The notes under the pieces are model-generated. The model did not search any database, was not told the origin of the DNA, and was given only the letters and a program-made list of their open reading frames with translations. Both the position numbers and the translations under genes were made by a program. From NCBI GenBank assembly GCA_963675435.1, contig OY776216.1, forward strand, positions 2,356,001 to 2,420,000: DNA of 64,000 bases, written 5' to 3'. Below are positions 25,320 through 34,589 of the stretch, piece after piece (position 1 is the first letter of the stretch; each line of letters begins with the position of its first letter). The DNA comes from Saccharicrinis sp963675435. GTDB taxonomy: Bacteria > Bacteroidota > Bacteroidia > Bacteroidales > Marinilabiliaceae.

Positions 25320-27647
25320 TCACGATATTTTTAATTGTTTCTGTTTAATGCGAATTGCTTTAGCCCTGATTTTGGCAAGTTTAAGTTTGCGCTCTTTGCC
25401 TACTATCACACCTTTATTCACACTGCCTTTCTCGGTCAGGTCGATGTATTCATCTGCTCGTTTATCGGTAAATGGCTCAAATGATTTAATTGATAAATGC
25501 TCCTTGATGGCATAAATCAGGTTATCGAAGCACTTATTGATGTAAATGCGTTCCTGACCTTGCGGATAGACAGGATGAGAAAACATTCCACCTGATACCA
25601 GGTAGTTATTTACCCGGTTCTTTTCCTTTAGCTTGTCGTACACATAGCACTCGAAGCTTCGGGCAAACATCTCTGCAATATCTTTCCAATAAGCACCTTG
25701 AAGTTTGGAATGGTGATACAGGTAGCTGTCGGTTCTGCGTTTCTTAGTTTCGTCAAAATCATTGTAGCTAACCGCCTTATCATCCAAAGCATAATAACCA
25801 AAGCGGAGCATTAGGATAAGCGAAACGATACTTGTATGCACTACCGATTGCCTCTCCTGAAATGTCGGTACAACTTTCTTTAAAGAGGTTTTCAGAATAT
25901 CCTTAAACCAATCTCTTGTTGGCGATGAATTACCACCAATGAAATACTTCTTTTTGTACCCTAAACTTTCAATGATGGTGTTCAGGTAGCTTTCTGTGCG
26001 AAGCGGTTTGGTTGATAATTCCAAGCCATTCAGGTAATGGTCAAAGAAATGTCCCCACTCATGGGCTACTGAACCGTCTCCGTTTCGTTTGGTCAAGTTA
26101 ATGAGCTGACGTGTTGGATAATAAGTAGCCATTGCCTTACCACCACGACCAAAAGCACCAAAAGCAATAGCCAGGGTTTCGTTTATGGATAGGTTGATGT
26201 CAAGAACCTCACATAAATCAGCAATAGCTGCAACAAAGTGGCGAATGTGTTCCCTGGCTTCATCATCTTTCACATAGTTGCCTAAAGTGAGTGATTTAAA
26301 ATGAAGCTTCTTGATAACCGTATTTTCATCCGCTTCTTCAATCAATAAACCACCTGTCCGTTTGATGTAAGATAGCGGTACAGCTTCTATCTTTGGCTTG
26401 CTACTGCTTTTTGATTTGCTTGTTTTCTTTGTTTCTGCCCAGCTCCAATCAGGTTTAAATTCTTTGTAGGGGAATCGTTCTTTTTGCTCATCGTATTCTC
26501 TTTGGGCATCATTAATAAACCGTGTGCAAACCTGAGTTACATACCTTACATAGTCCTCCACAGTACGAACGCTGCTCAACATACCTCCCTGAAAAGTCAG
26601 GTCGTTTTGCTTGTGGCGTTTCATATCGGCAGGAGAAAGGATTTGCTTTGCCGAATCAATACAATCCTGCTGGCGTTTAATCCGCTTGTCGGTGTATTCT
26701 TTCAGCCTTTTAGTATGTGGAGCTGCCTGTTCTTTGGTGATACCTGAATACTGATGGGCTTTCATGTAGGTTTCCTTAACCGCAGATGTAGTCCGATAGC
26801 CCTTAATGGTAAAGACAATATTGCGAAGTGCTTTACCGAATATCATTCCAAAATCATGCTTGCCCACAATCTCACCATTATTAGCAATGGTATCGAGTTG
26901 TTGTAAGTCTGTAATTGAAATGGCATCATTTAGAACACCTACAAAAGCCTCTGCCATTTTCACATATTGCTCCCTGGCTTCTTTGGTATTGGCATGTGGT
27001 TTTGCAGGGAATGCCTGACGAATCCTTACTTTCAGAAAGGCACAACCTGAATCCGTTCCATTTTCTTTTTCTGCCTGTGGGTCAACCTTTGGAAATACCT
27101 TATCTTTTTTAATCAGCTCGATGGCGGTAGCTTCATCCTGTTCGATGCTGTTTAAATCGCTACTGCTGATAAGCTTGTTGTACATGGCTTGTTCTTTCCT
27201 GGAACCATGAACACGCTTTCCGGCATCTTTAAATTCCCGGTTCTTTTGCTTTTCCTGTAAAGCCTTTTCTACTTCTGTATCAATATCCCCAAGGTCATCG
27301 TTCGGTTTTGCTAAGTTGGCGCAGTAGTTTTCGTATAAAGACCAATCATCACCGATAATGAAGAATCCATCATTAGGATTTGGCTTGTAACCTTGCTTTG
27401 TTTTGTAGCCATTGCGACCTTCAATAAATCCTTGTTTGGGTAAAATCCAAACGAAGTCACCCTTTCTAGGTTTGTAGCGAGTGGCTATAATATCCGTTGC
27501 TTTTTCAAAACCATTATAAATGGGCAAAGCATTAACATTAACGCCCTCTTTGAAACCATTGGCTATAATGGAAGCCTTTGATTTTCCTTTGGTACGAATA
27601 TCCTTGTGAATGGCTTTGTACTTTTTATAAAACTCTTTTTCGGTCAT
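25320..27647 (-). CDS. Polyvalent protein with LPD1-type zinc metallopeptidase domain
   Basis: The 775-residue protein has a central zincin motif HEWGHFFDH near residue 525, within a domain starting LSINETLAIAFGAFGRGGKA. That domain matches the large polyvalent-protein-associated domain LPD1. A second conserved part (EMFARSFECYVYDKL) contributes the likely third metal ligand, Glu. The N-terminal 130 residues may hold a separate LPD-like domain. Polyvalent proteins are delivered with phage or plasmid DNA and counter host defences. The last residues (759-772) are the tag KIRAKAIRIKQKQL shared with three other proteins here. It overlaps the helicase gene by 4 bases. Confidence 0.75.
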   Translation of the reverse strand: MTEKEFYKKYKAIHKDIRTKGKSKASIIANGFKEGVNVNALPIYNGFEKATDIIATRYKPRKGDFVWILPKQGFIEGRNGYKTKQGYKPNPNDGFFIIGDDWSLYENYCANLAKPNDDLGDIDTEVEKALQEKQKNREFKDAGKRVHGSRKEQAMYNKLISSSDLNSIEQDEATAIELIKKDKVFPKVDPQAEKENGTDSGCAFLKVRIRQAFPAKPHANTKEAREQYVKMAEAFVGVLNDAISITDLQQLDTIANNGEIVGKHDFGMIFGKALRNIVFTIKGYRTTSAVKETYMKAHQYSGITKEQAAPHTKRLKEYTDKRIKRQQDCIDSAKQILSPADMKRHKQNDLTFQGGMLSSVRTVEDYVRYVTQVCTRFINDAQREYDEQKERFPYKEFKPDWSWAETKKTSKSKSSSKPKIEAVPLSYIKRTGGLLIEEADENTVIKKLHFKSLTLGNYVKDDEAREHIRHFVAAIADLCEVLDINLSINETLAIAFGAFGRGGKAMATYYPTRQLINLTKRNGDGSVAHEWGHFFDHYLNGLELSTKPLRTESYLNTIIESLGYKKKYFIGGNSSPTRDWFKDILKTSLKKVVPTFQERQSVVHTSIVSLILMLRFGYYALDDKAVSYNDFDETKKRRTDSYLYHHSKLQGAYWKDIAEMFARSFECYVYDKLKEKNRVNNYLVSGGMFSHPVYPQGQERIYINKCFDNLIYAIKEHLSIKSFEPFTDKRADEYIDLTEKGSVNKGVIVGKERKLKLAKIRAKAIRIKQKQLKIS

Positions 27648-30600
27648 AGTATGGTCTTGATTTTAGGATGAGTACCAAGCCCGGCAACTGCCCGAAGCTG
27701 TTTCTGCTTAATCAGAATTGCCTTTGCACGGAGCTTTACAAGTGTCAATTGCTTACCCTTGTCAATGCTTATTTTCTTGCCTTTGGGTGCTGATTGTTTT
27801 TGTTTGGCCAGTCGTTTGGGAAATTCCTTTTTGTCCTGTTCAAACATCTTCATAGCCTCATTGGTAAGGCTGTCAGTAGAATTGCTTCGCTTTGTTCCCT
27901 TATCCAAAAACTCATCGTAATAATGGCGTGGAATTTTAACCGAAAGACTGAACCGCTCACCAAGCAGATTAAGAAGTTTGGGCATCTTACTTTCTTCAAC
28001 CGAAGCCTTCATATTGCCCGATACCATTTCAAAACCATCCCGATTATTAACCAGGAGCTTCACCACTTCTTTATCGGTATAAATGGGAATATGTGTTTTG
28101 GTTTTTGGCATGATAACCTTGAAAGTGCCATCATAATGCCTGGCTATTGTAATCCTGTTTTCGGTGGCAATGGTAGCTCCATTGCGAAGGCTCATAATGT
28201 GCTTTTGCAATTTGGCGATTGGAGCAACAACATAGTTGTCTGCCTTATTATCGTTATTGTCAGGTGACCATGCCTCTGACATTAATATGCCTTTCTGAAC
28301 ACCTCTGCCTTGGGTAGTGAAGCTGACCAACTTGCCGGGAAAATCGGCAGAACCTTGAAGTATGTTTCCTGTAACGATGTGCCGGATTTGTCGGTCGGCT
28401 GTGAAGTCTTTAATGGCTTCATCCCAACGTTCTATCAAACTTTCTTTTTGTCCTGTGGTAAGCTGCATACTACGGCTCATTACACGCTCAATCTCTTTAG
28501 CGGTATCACCCGATGCAGGGAGAACAATATATTTCCTACTATCCGAAATGGCAAAGCGTAGTTTTACCGATGACGGTGCATAAGGATTTTTGCGTTTAGG
28601 GTTAATATCAAAACCAAGAAACACGCAATAGGAGTTGGAACTGCTATCAGTTTCAAAACTTACTGCCGGATAGAAATAACCATGACCGACTTTAAAGAAC
28701 TTGAAAAAGTTGTTCAGGTAGCGTTTACGGTTCTCGCTTTGTGTTTTGGTCTTGGTAATCTCGGCTTGCTTTCCTTCCTGAATTTCTTCGGTTCTTTCAG
28801 CAATATAATCCTGTTGGGCAGCTTTATCGAAAACGGGGATTTTCTGATACCCCTTTTCGGAGATAATCCCTGCTTGTAGTTCTATGTATTTGGTTTCTAA
28901 ATCTTTTAAATCGGAATTTAATTTAGTTAATACCCACTTTTCATGGGATGATACTATTTCTTCAGAAATGTTGTCGGGGTGTTTACCGCTGAGTTGTTTT
29001 TGAATCAGCTTTTCAAGTTCTGCTTTGCCGTAGGGCTTTTTCAGAACATTACATTCGCATTTTTCCAAATAAGTATCGTTACCAAAAACGGAACGCCCAC
29101 CTTTCCCGGCAATTACCACACGCTTTTCAAGGGATTCCGCTTTAAGGTTCAGAACTTCCACTTCAAGGTCGTATTCATCGGCTTGTTTTAGGTATTCCAC
29201 ATAGTCGTTATATCGCTCAATAACCTCTTGGTAAAACTTCTCCTGTTCCTTAACCGATAAAACAGCCACACGCCCTGTTACTTTTGAAGCATCACCTTCC
29301 GATGGTGTTTCATCGCTGTCTTTTCCTTCAAATTTGAGTGGATTATCCAGAGCTTTGTTTAGTTCCTCATTCTCCAACATGTATTGACGAACCACTTTGT
29401 CACCGTACTTATTTAGAAAGTCATCCGATTCCAATTGTGATTTGCTGCTCTTTTGGTTAGAGGTAGTATTGGCATCCAATGATTTCAGCTTCTTTTTGAG
29501 CATCATCATAAACCTCTTTTGTGCAGGGATAGATGAAATAATGTAATCGTAAATCGGTTTCATTATCTGACCTGTTCGGTTGATGCGTCCACGCTTTTGA
29601 ATCTCTGTATTGATATTCAATTCAGGTTGGAGTATCACCATCACACGCTGCTTCACTTTTTCTGCTGGCACTTTATCGGTGACAATGGCATGTGCCGAAG
29701 CTCCTGTTGAACCACTTTGGTTAATCAGCAAACAATCAATTTCATTGTCGTTGAATTGACGAAATAAATCGGCTGTATTCTCCTTTTTTCGGCTCATCAC
29801 CAGGGCGGAGGTGTTTTTCTTGTTAAGGTTCTTATACTGTACACAAAGCTTTCGCCCTGTAACTTCACCAACTGAATAGCCGGCTTCTTTTATCTTTTGG
29901 ATAATAAGGTCCAGAGGGCTGATAGTGATACCTGTTGAAGCCTGTTCGATTCGCCTGATAATATCATAATAAGCCAATTGCGCATCTTCCGATAAGTCGG
30001 CAATATTGAATTGTTTGCCCTGTGATTCTCCGTCAATATCCTTTTCTGTATAGCGAAGAACAGAATCCAATCCCTTTTCCAAAACAGTTGAGAAGTCACC
30101 ATTAATCACATCGTCAGGTTTTGCCATTCCCTCTAAAAAGCTTCCCATTGTTGAAGCAAAGGCAATGATGGGTTTCTTTCCTTCTTTTAACCGCTTTATG
30201 GCATGGTCAGCAACATCGGCAGCATTCAGGCTAAAAAGTAATTGGTTAATGACATTGAATACCTTTGAGAAATACGGAATATTATCAACCCCGGCTTTCT
30301 CTGTTCCTTTACGTGTTTCAACTTCTTTGCTTTCGGCTGCTGCAATCTTATCCAACTCATCAACCTGTTTATTGATGTACTTCTCCTGAAATCCGATTAT
30401 ATCTCGAATGATTGAAGTTATTTTATCGGCTGTTTCGGCTTGCTGTTGGGCTTTTTCTTTAAGCTCAATATAGTTGACTTCCACGCCTTCAAAAGAACGT
30501 TCACGCCTAATCATTTGACCCTCGGAAACCAATTGGGCTGCTAACACTTCCTGTAATGCTACACCACCTTTGGTAATGGCTTCAACCAAATCCTCTTTGC

Positions 30601-31591
30601 TCATATTAGCATCGCTCATTGAGGTTTTCTGAGCATAAATCGGCATGTTATCAGGTCGTTTTGCAAAGGTGGCTGAAAGGAAACAAACGCCTTTGGTCTG
30701 CCTTAAAACATCTTGCATAAATTCACCTGTATTGGAGCTTCCCGAAGCATTGTGCGCTTCGTCCATAATGATGATATTACCGCTACTTGCAGCATTTAAG
30801 AACTCCTGTTTGGCTGGCTTTTTCGGTTGGTTGAACTGTGAATAGGTGGCACAAACAAAGTTGTAATTGTTGGGAACTTGCTTGCTCTTAATTATCCTTT
30901 CCTGTGTTGGCTTTTCGGGAGCTGTATAAACAACTTCACCGCTTTTGTCCTTTACATTGGTTTTGCTCTCCTTAGTATTCACAATAAACGGAACCAGGGC
31001 AGAGCTGCCAATGTCGGATAAATCACGATAGAGGTCAGTAAACAGGTTGGGCTTTTCCGAAAGGAATACAGGTTGCAGACCACTTTTAACACCGTAGCGG
31101 ATTAAAGCTGCTGCGGTTCTTCCTTTGCCAATACCTGTTTGGTCGCCAACAATGATTCCCTGGCCACGCTTCTCGATATTGTAGATGGCTAGAGAAACCG
31201 CATCTATCTGTTCACATGAAAGCGACTTGACAAGCTCGTCATTACTGTAATCGAGTTTCTCGGCAACATAGTCAAACAGAGGCATTCCGATACTTTTCTT
31301 TACTTTTCGGATAGCGATGTGCATTTCATGTCCCATTGAATCGGGAACTGTTGTATCCAGGATAAAACCTTTTTCGGCTGTTGGAATATAAGCCATGCCC
31401 AGCCCTTTATGACCGAACATTCCTTGTAAATACTCATGCTCGTTCTGAGCCAGCTTTTTGGTGCGGACAAAGCTTTTGTTGTTGGTGGTTTTAAAACCTA
31501 ATTCAATAAGCCTTGCCGATATATATTTTGGTGGAACGCTACCAAACTTTATGATAATGCTGCTTTTGCTAAATGATATTGTTTGTTTCAT
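27644..31591 (-). CDS. Strawberry-notch-type SF2 helicase/ATPase, polyvalent protein
   Basis: The 1315-residue protein has the DEAD-like N-lobe with Walker A GDQTGIGKGRT (149-159) and DEAH near residue 278. It also has the Strawberry-notch C-lobe signature INQSGSTGASAHAI, then EIQKRGRINRTGQI. About 500 further residues follow with no recognised motif. SBNO-type helicases are widespread in phage and conjugative elements, where they are thought to remodel protein-DNA complexes soon after entry. The C-terminus carries the shared tag KLRAKAILIKQKQL (residues 1286-1299) followed by AVAGLGTHPK. It overlaps the methyltransferase gene upstream by 23 bases. Confidence 0.88.
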   Translation of the reverse strand: MKQTISFSKSSIIIKFGSVPPKYISARLIELGFKTTNNKSFVRTKKLAQNEHEYLQGMFGHKGLGMAYIPTAEKGFILDTTVPDSMGHEMHIAIRKVKKSIGMPLFDYVAEKLDYSNDELVKSLSCEQIDAVSLAIYNIEKRGQGIIVGDQTGIGKGRTAAALIRYGVKSGLQPVFLSEKPNLFTDLYRDLSDIGSSALVPFIVNTKESKTNVKDKSGEVVYTAPEKPTQERIIKSKQVPNNYNFVCATYSQFNQPKKPAKQEFLNAASSGNIIIMDEAHNASGSSNTGEFMQDVLRQTKGVCFLSATFAKRPDNMPIYAQKTSMSDANMSKEDLVEAITKGGVALQEVLAAQLVSEGQMIRRERSFEGVEVNYIELKEKAQQQAETADKITSIIRDIIGFQEKYINKQVDELDKIAAAESKEVETRKGTEKAGVDNIPYFSKVFNVINQLLFSLNAADVADHAIKRLKEGKKPIIAFASTMGSFLEGMAKPDDVINGDFSTVLEKGLDSVLRYTEKDIDGESQGKQFNIADLSEDAQLAYYDIIRRIEQASTGITISPLDLIIQKIKEAGYSVGEVTGRKLCVQYKNLNKKNTSALVMSRKKENTADLFRQFNDNEIDCLLINQSGSTGASAHAIVTDKVPAEKVKQRVMVILQPELNINTEIQKRGRINRTGQIMKPIYDYIISSIPAQKRFMMMLKKKLKSLDANTTSNQKSSKSQLESDDFLNKYGDKVVRQYMLENEELNKALDNPLKFEGKDSDETPSEGDASKVTGRVAVLSVKEQEKFYQEVIERYNDYVEYLKQADEYDLEVEVLNLKAESLEKRVVIAGKGGRSVFGNDTYLEKCECNVLKKPYGKAELEKLIQKQLSGKHPDNISEEIVSSHEKWVLTKLNSDLKDLETKYIELQAGIISEKGYQKIPVFDKAAQQDYIAERTEEIQEGKQAEITKTKTQSENRKRYLNNFFKFFKVGHGYFYPAVSFETDSSSNSYCVFLGFDINPKRKNPYAPSSVKLRFAISDSRKYIVLPASGDTAKEIERVMSRSMQLTTGQKESLIERWDEAIKDFTADRQIRHIVTGNILQGSADFPGKLVSFTTQGRGVQKGILMSEAWSPDNNDNKADNYVVAPIAKLQKHIMSLRNGATIATENRITIARHYDGTFKVIMPKTKTHIPIYTDKEVVKLLVNNRDGFEMVSGNMKASVEESKMPKLLNLLGERFSLSVKIPRHYYDEFLDKGTKRSNSTDSLTNEAMKMFEQDKKEFPKRLAKQKQSAPKGKKISIDKGKQLTLVKLRAKAILIKQKQLRAVAGLGTHPKIKTIL

Positions 31592-32258
31592 ACTGCTTCT
31601 GTTTTAATTCGATTGCCCTTGCCTTTATTTGATTCTGCTGAATGAAAGCTTTCCTTTTTGCTTTGCCTTTACTAACCTGATTGAGTACATGCAGCCCAAG
31701 CTTCGGGTGTACACAGTTGCGTAAAACTTGTCCACCGTCATGGTTGCCTTTGTAGTAGATATTACCCTTGTAGTTGAAGCCCAATTGCTTTTTGAGTTCC
31801 TCCGGTGTAGCTGAAAAAATGCCTTTGATTCCGGGAATATCAATTGCCTCGATTTGGTAATTGCTCCAAAACAGATGCCTTCCGATTTTGGCTGTTGGTT
31901 CGATGAGTGGTTCGTAATAGGGAGCTACATTTTCAACTACCCAATTGCCCTTGAAGAAGTATTTGAGTAAAAGAATTTCTTCATAGAGTTTTAAATCAGG
32001 ATATTTATTGATGGTGTGCCGTGTGGCTCTCATCATCTTGCTATGGCTCTGACACGGTGGACTGCTCCAAATAAAATCATAGTCACGAAAATTGCGAACC
32101 AGGTAATCATGTGCATCACCAATCACAATTTTATCGTTAGGAAAATGTTTTTTGTAAACGGCTGCAATCTGCTCGTTATTCTCAACGGCAGTCACGCTAA
32201 CGCCTTTCCACAATTTGCGGTTTCCACCCAAGCCACTATATAAGTTTAGTATCTTCAT
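31569..32258 (-). CDS. DNA cytosine-5 methyltransferase
   Basis: The 229-residue protein has the C5-methyltransferase core: motif I NLYSGLGGNRKLW (residues 5-17), the catalytic Cys69 in SSPPCQSHSKM and ENV near residue 108. The target-recognition domain is very short, as in many phage orphan enzymes. It would methylate the element's DNA, probably to evade restriction. The C-terminus (about residues 210-223) is a divergent copy of the shared tag, QIKARAIELKQKQY. The stop lies inside the helicase gene start, so translation is coupled. Confidence 0.88.
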   Translation of the reverse strand: MKILNLYSGLGGNRKLWKGVSVTAVENNEQIAAVYKKHFPNDKIVIGDAHDYLVRNFRDYDFIWSSPPCQSHSKMMRATRHTINKYPDLKLYEEILLLKYFFKGNWVVENVAPYYEPLIEPTAKIGRHLFWSNYQIEAIDIPGIKGIFSATPEELKKQLGFNYKGNIYYKGNHDGGQVLRNCVHPKLGLHVLNQVSKGKAKRKAFIQQNQIKARAIELKQKQYETNNII

Positions 32259-32260
32259 GG

Positions 32261-34063
32261 CTAGGCTGTTTTTCTAGTATTTACTTGCGGTGATTCCACC
32301 CATTGGTCTGCCATAGCATCGGCAATGCCCTGAAAGGTTTTACTACGAACCCTTCGTCTTTCTTCATCGCTTAAATCCCTTGCTTGATAGTACCAAAGCG
32401 GTTGCCGTCTCCAACGCTTTTTCTTTTTATCGTACCAATGCTTGTATTCCAATTGGTCTTCATCAAGCATGTCGGTTGGCTCTAAAAGCGGTAAGTTCTT
32501 TAACCACAAACAAGTTGATTTCTTTGCATTATCACCAAAGTAGTAGGGCTGAATAATTTGGTCAGGCTTGCGTATAGCTGTACTGATAACACCAATAGGG
32601 TTTTCAATGGCAATTTTATCAATCGGAGCTTTCATCAGTTTGCGGATAAAAGCCAACGCTTTCTTTCGTTCCTTTTGACGTTCCGGGTCGTGCATCCATG
32701 CATTGCCTGAAACAGTCAGGTAGGTACATGGAGGAAAGGCTATCATCATATCCCAACCCTTATCCAATTGGTTCAATACATCGCCCTGGATGTGCCATTC
32801 AGGATGTTTGCCTGTGGTTGGAAGTATATCACAGCTATGGGCTTCATGCCCCCGACTGCGAAGTGCCATAGTAACAGTTTGGCTTTCTTCACAAGCTACT
32901 AAAATGCGTAATGGTCGGTTAGCTGTTGGTAGTTTGCCAAGTGATAACTGCTTTTGCTTTATCAGTATGGCTTTAGCACGAAGCTTAATGACTTTTATAT
33001 TTTTGGTTTGTGGTTTTGGATTTGTGGTATTCCCTAAACCAACTCTGTCCCATAGTTCTTCATGGGTATTTACTACGGTGCTGTGCAATTTATTTTTAAG
33101 GGGAGCTGCTCCATCGGGAACTGCTTTTGCTCCATCAATCAGAATCAATCGGGTATTGATTGAAGTTCCTTGTCTGGAGTATAGCTTTTTGCCATTAATC
33201 GGGATAATATCTTCAACGTTGTAAAAATGGTAGAGGTAATTCAGGAAAATGCGGTTAGTTCCTGCGGTTACACGACCGTGTTCGTCCCATGTGGTATGAC
33301 CGCCTATGATGATGGCTGCCTTGCCATTATCCTTCATGCAACGCAAAGTGTTTAATGCCATAGCATGTTCCAATCGCTTGATTTTAAATTTCCCGAAAAG
33401 TTCAGGTACTGAAAGAGAACCGAAGGGCGGATTCGTTACTACACCGTCAAAAGTTCTGTCATACGCTGCCGGAGGTTTTAACGCATCCCAAGAGCTGACC
33501 TTTGCAAATGGTTGTTCTTTCAGGTTGGCAAGTCTCACATCATCCAACTCGTTTACATGGGTGAAGTGATAAGGCAAAGCAATGGTTAAAAGTCCATTCC
33601 CTGCCGATGGTTCTAAGTATTTTGGAAAGTCGGTTTTATCATTGGTAAGGTGAGCATTGCCGACAATTTTACCCTTTGTACTTCCCTTTACGATGTTCTT
33701 AAAAGCCTTGTAGCCTGATAAGCTACCTGATTTTAAAATATAACTCGATGCCAGGAACGAAATGGGTGCCGGAGTAGAATATTGCTGCATCAATACACTC
33801 ATGCTTGTTCGCATGGATAGGTTAACCTGTGATTGGTACAGGGCTACAATATCAAGGTATTTCTCGTAAGTGGTTAGCGAACTATCGTGTGCTATCTCTC
33901 TTGCGTTAAGGATTATTGCCAGTTCGGTAAATTCTTTCACCAAGTTTTTATTGGAAATACCGAAGCTTTTGGCAATGCTTTCAATAGTGGTTTTAGAGTG
34001 CTTACGTCCGCCTTTTAAATCCTCACGAATCCTTAATATGTAGCCCTTTTTATCCATGAACAA
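32261..34063 (-). CDS. Fused N6-adenine and C5-like DNA methyltransferase
   Basis: The 600-residue protein joins two methyltransferase domains. The first (about 90-340) has motif I EPSAGNG (151-157) and NPPFG (211-215), the signature of N6-adenine enzymes. The second (about 385-560) begins RILVACEESQTVTMALRSRG and has AFPPCTYLTVS, resembling phage C5-type or cytosine-methyltransferase-like proteins. Between them, residues 360-373 carry KLRAKAILIKQKQL, the tag that ends neighbouring proteins. This suggests the gene arose by fusing a tagged protein with a second enzyme. Both domains appear complete. The gene ends 2 bases before the next. Confidence 0.85.
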   Translation of the reverse strand: MFMDKKGYILRIREDLKGGRKHSKTTIESIAKSFGISNKNLVKEFTELAIILNAREIAHDSSLTTYEKYLDIVALYQSQVNLSMRTSMSVLMQQYSTPAPISFLASSYILKSGSLSGYKAFKNIVKGSTKGKIVGNAHLTNDKTDFPKYLEPSAGNGLLTIALPYHFTHVNELDDVRLANLKEQPFAKVSSWDALKPPAAYDRTFDGVVTNPPFGSLSVPELFGKFKIKRLEHAMALNTLRCMKDNGKAAIIIGGHTTWDEHGRVTAGTNRIFLNYLYHFYNVEDIIPINGKKLYSRQGTSINTRLILIDGAKAVPDGAAPLKNKLHSTVVNTHEELWDRVGLGNTTNPKPQTKNIKVIKLRAKAILIKQKQLSLGKLPTANRPLRILVACEESQTVTMALRSRGHEAHSCDILPTTGKHPEWHIQGDVLNQLDKGWDMMIAFPPCTYLTVSGNAWMHDPERQKERKKALAFIRKLMKAPIDKIAIENPIGVISTAIRKPDQIIQPYYFGDNAKKSTCLWLKNLPLLEPTDMLDEDQLEYKHWYDKKKKRWRRQPLWYYQARDLSDEERRRVRSKTFQGIADAMADQWVESPQVNTRKTA

Positions 34064-34070
34064 ACTAGAA

Positions 34071-34571
34071 TTACATGATTGTGTGAGCCAAATAGAAAAG
34101 ACCAGTAAAAATCTCTGCTGCCATTGTCAGCTCCAAACACCAAATTCGCTTATCGGCAAAGCCTGTTGCAATCAAAGCCGATATAGCGATGATAATGGTG
34201 TATTCAATATTGCCAAAACTGAAATAATAGCTTAATCCAAGGAGCGCAAAACCACCTATTGCTGATAAATAGTGAGCAATGCGGATAAACAGGTTTCGTT
34301 TAAAGTCGGAAAACACACCTACTAAAAAGATGCCGATACCGCCTCCGATAACCCACCAATCGGCAGATTCTTTAATGAAAAGACCTGTTATGATGATGGC
34401 CAGTCCACAAACCCACATCACTATCTCAAATACAAGCTTGTATGGTTTGCGTAAAAAGTAGTTGCTATCGGAAATTGATTTGCGAATACCATGAACCGCT
34501 ATAATTGAGGTAAGATAAACTACCAAGGCTATAAATGCCGTGAAAAGGCTTGCTATTACTAATACTTTCAT
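34071..34571 (-). CDS. Multi-spanning membrane protein of unknown function
   Basis: The 166-residue protein has five likely transmembrane helices, starting with VLVIASLFTAFIALVVYLTS. Short charged loops separate them (HGIRKSISDSNYFLRK, DFKRNLFIR). I recognise no family. It sits between the fibre gene and the methyltransferase fusion. In the setting of other membrane-anchored proteins it might belong to an internal virion membrane or act during assembly. That is inference only. Confidence 0.6.
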   Translation of the reverse strand: MKVLVIASLFTAFIALVVYLTSIIAVHGIRKSISDSNYFLRKPYKLVFEIVMWVCGLAIIITGLFIKESADWWVIGGGIGIFLVGVFSDFKRNLFIRIAHYLSAIGGFALLGLSYYFSFGNIEYTIIIAISALIATGFADKRIWCLELTMAAEIFTGLFYLAHTIM

Positions 34572-34589
34572 TTTTATATTATTAAAGTT

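Noticed and set aside
27794..28267. Antisense frame of 157 codons inside the Strawberry-notch gene
   Set aside because: The minus-strand helicase frame is certain and the antisense product has no motif.
25320..31591. Large terminase hidden in the helicase or the metallopeptidase
   Set aside because: The helicase has Strawberry-notch signatures with no terminase nuclease motif, and the other protein has a zincin motif but no Walker A.
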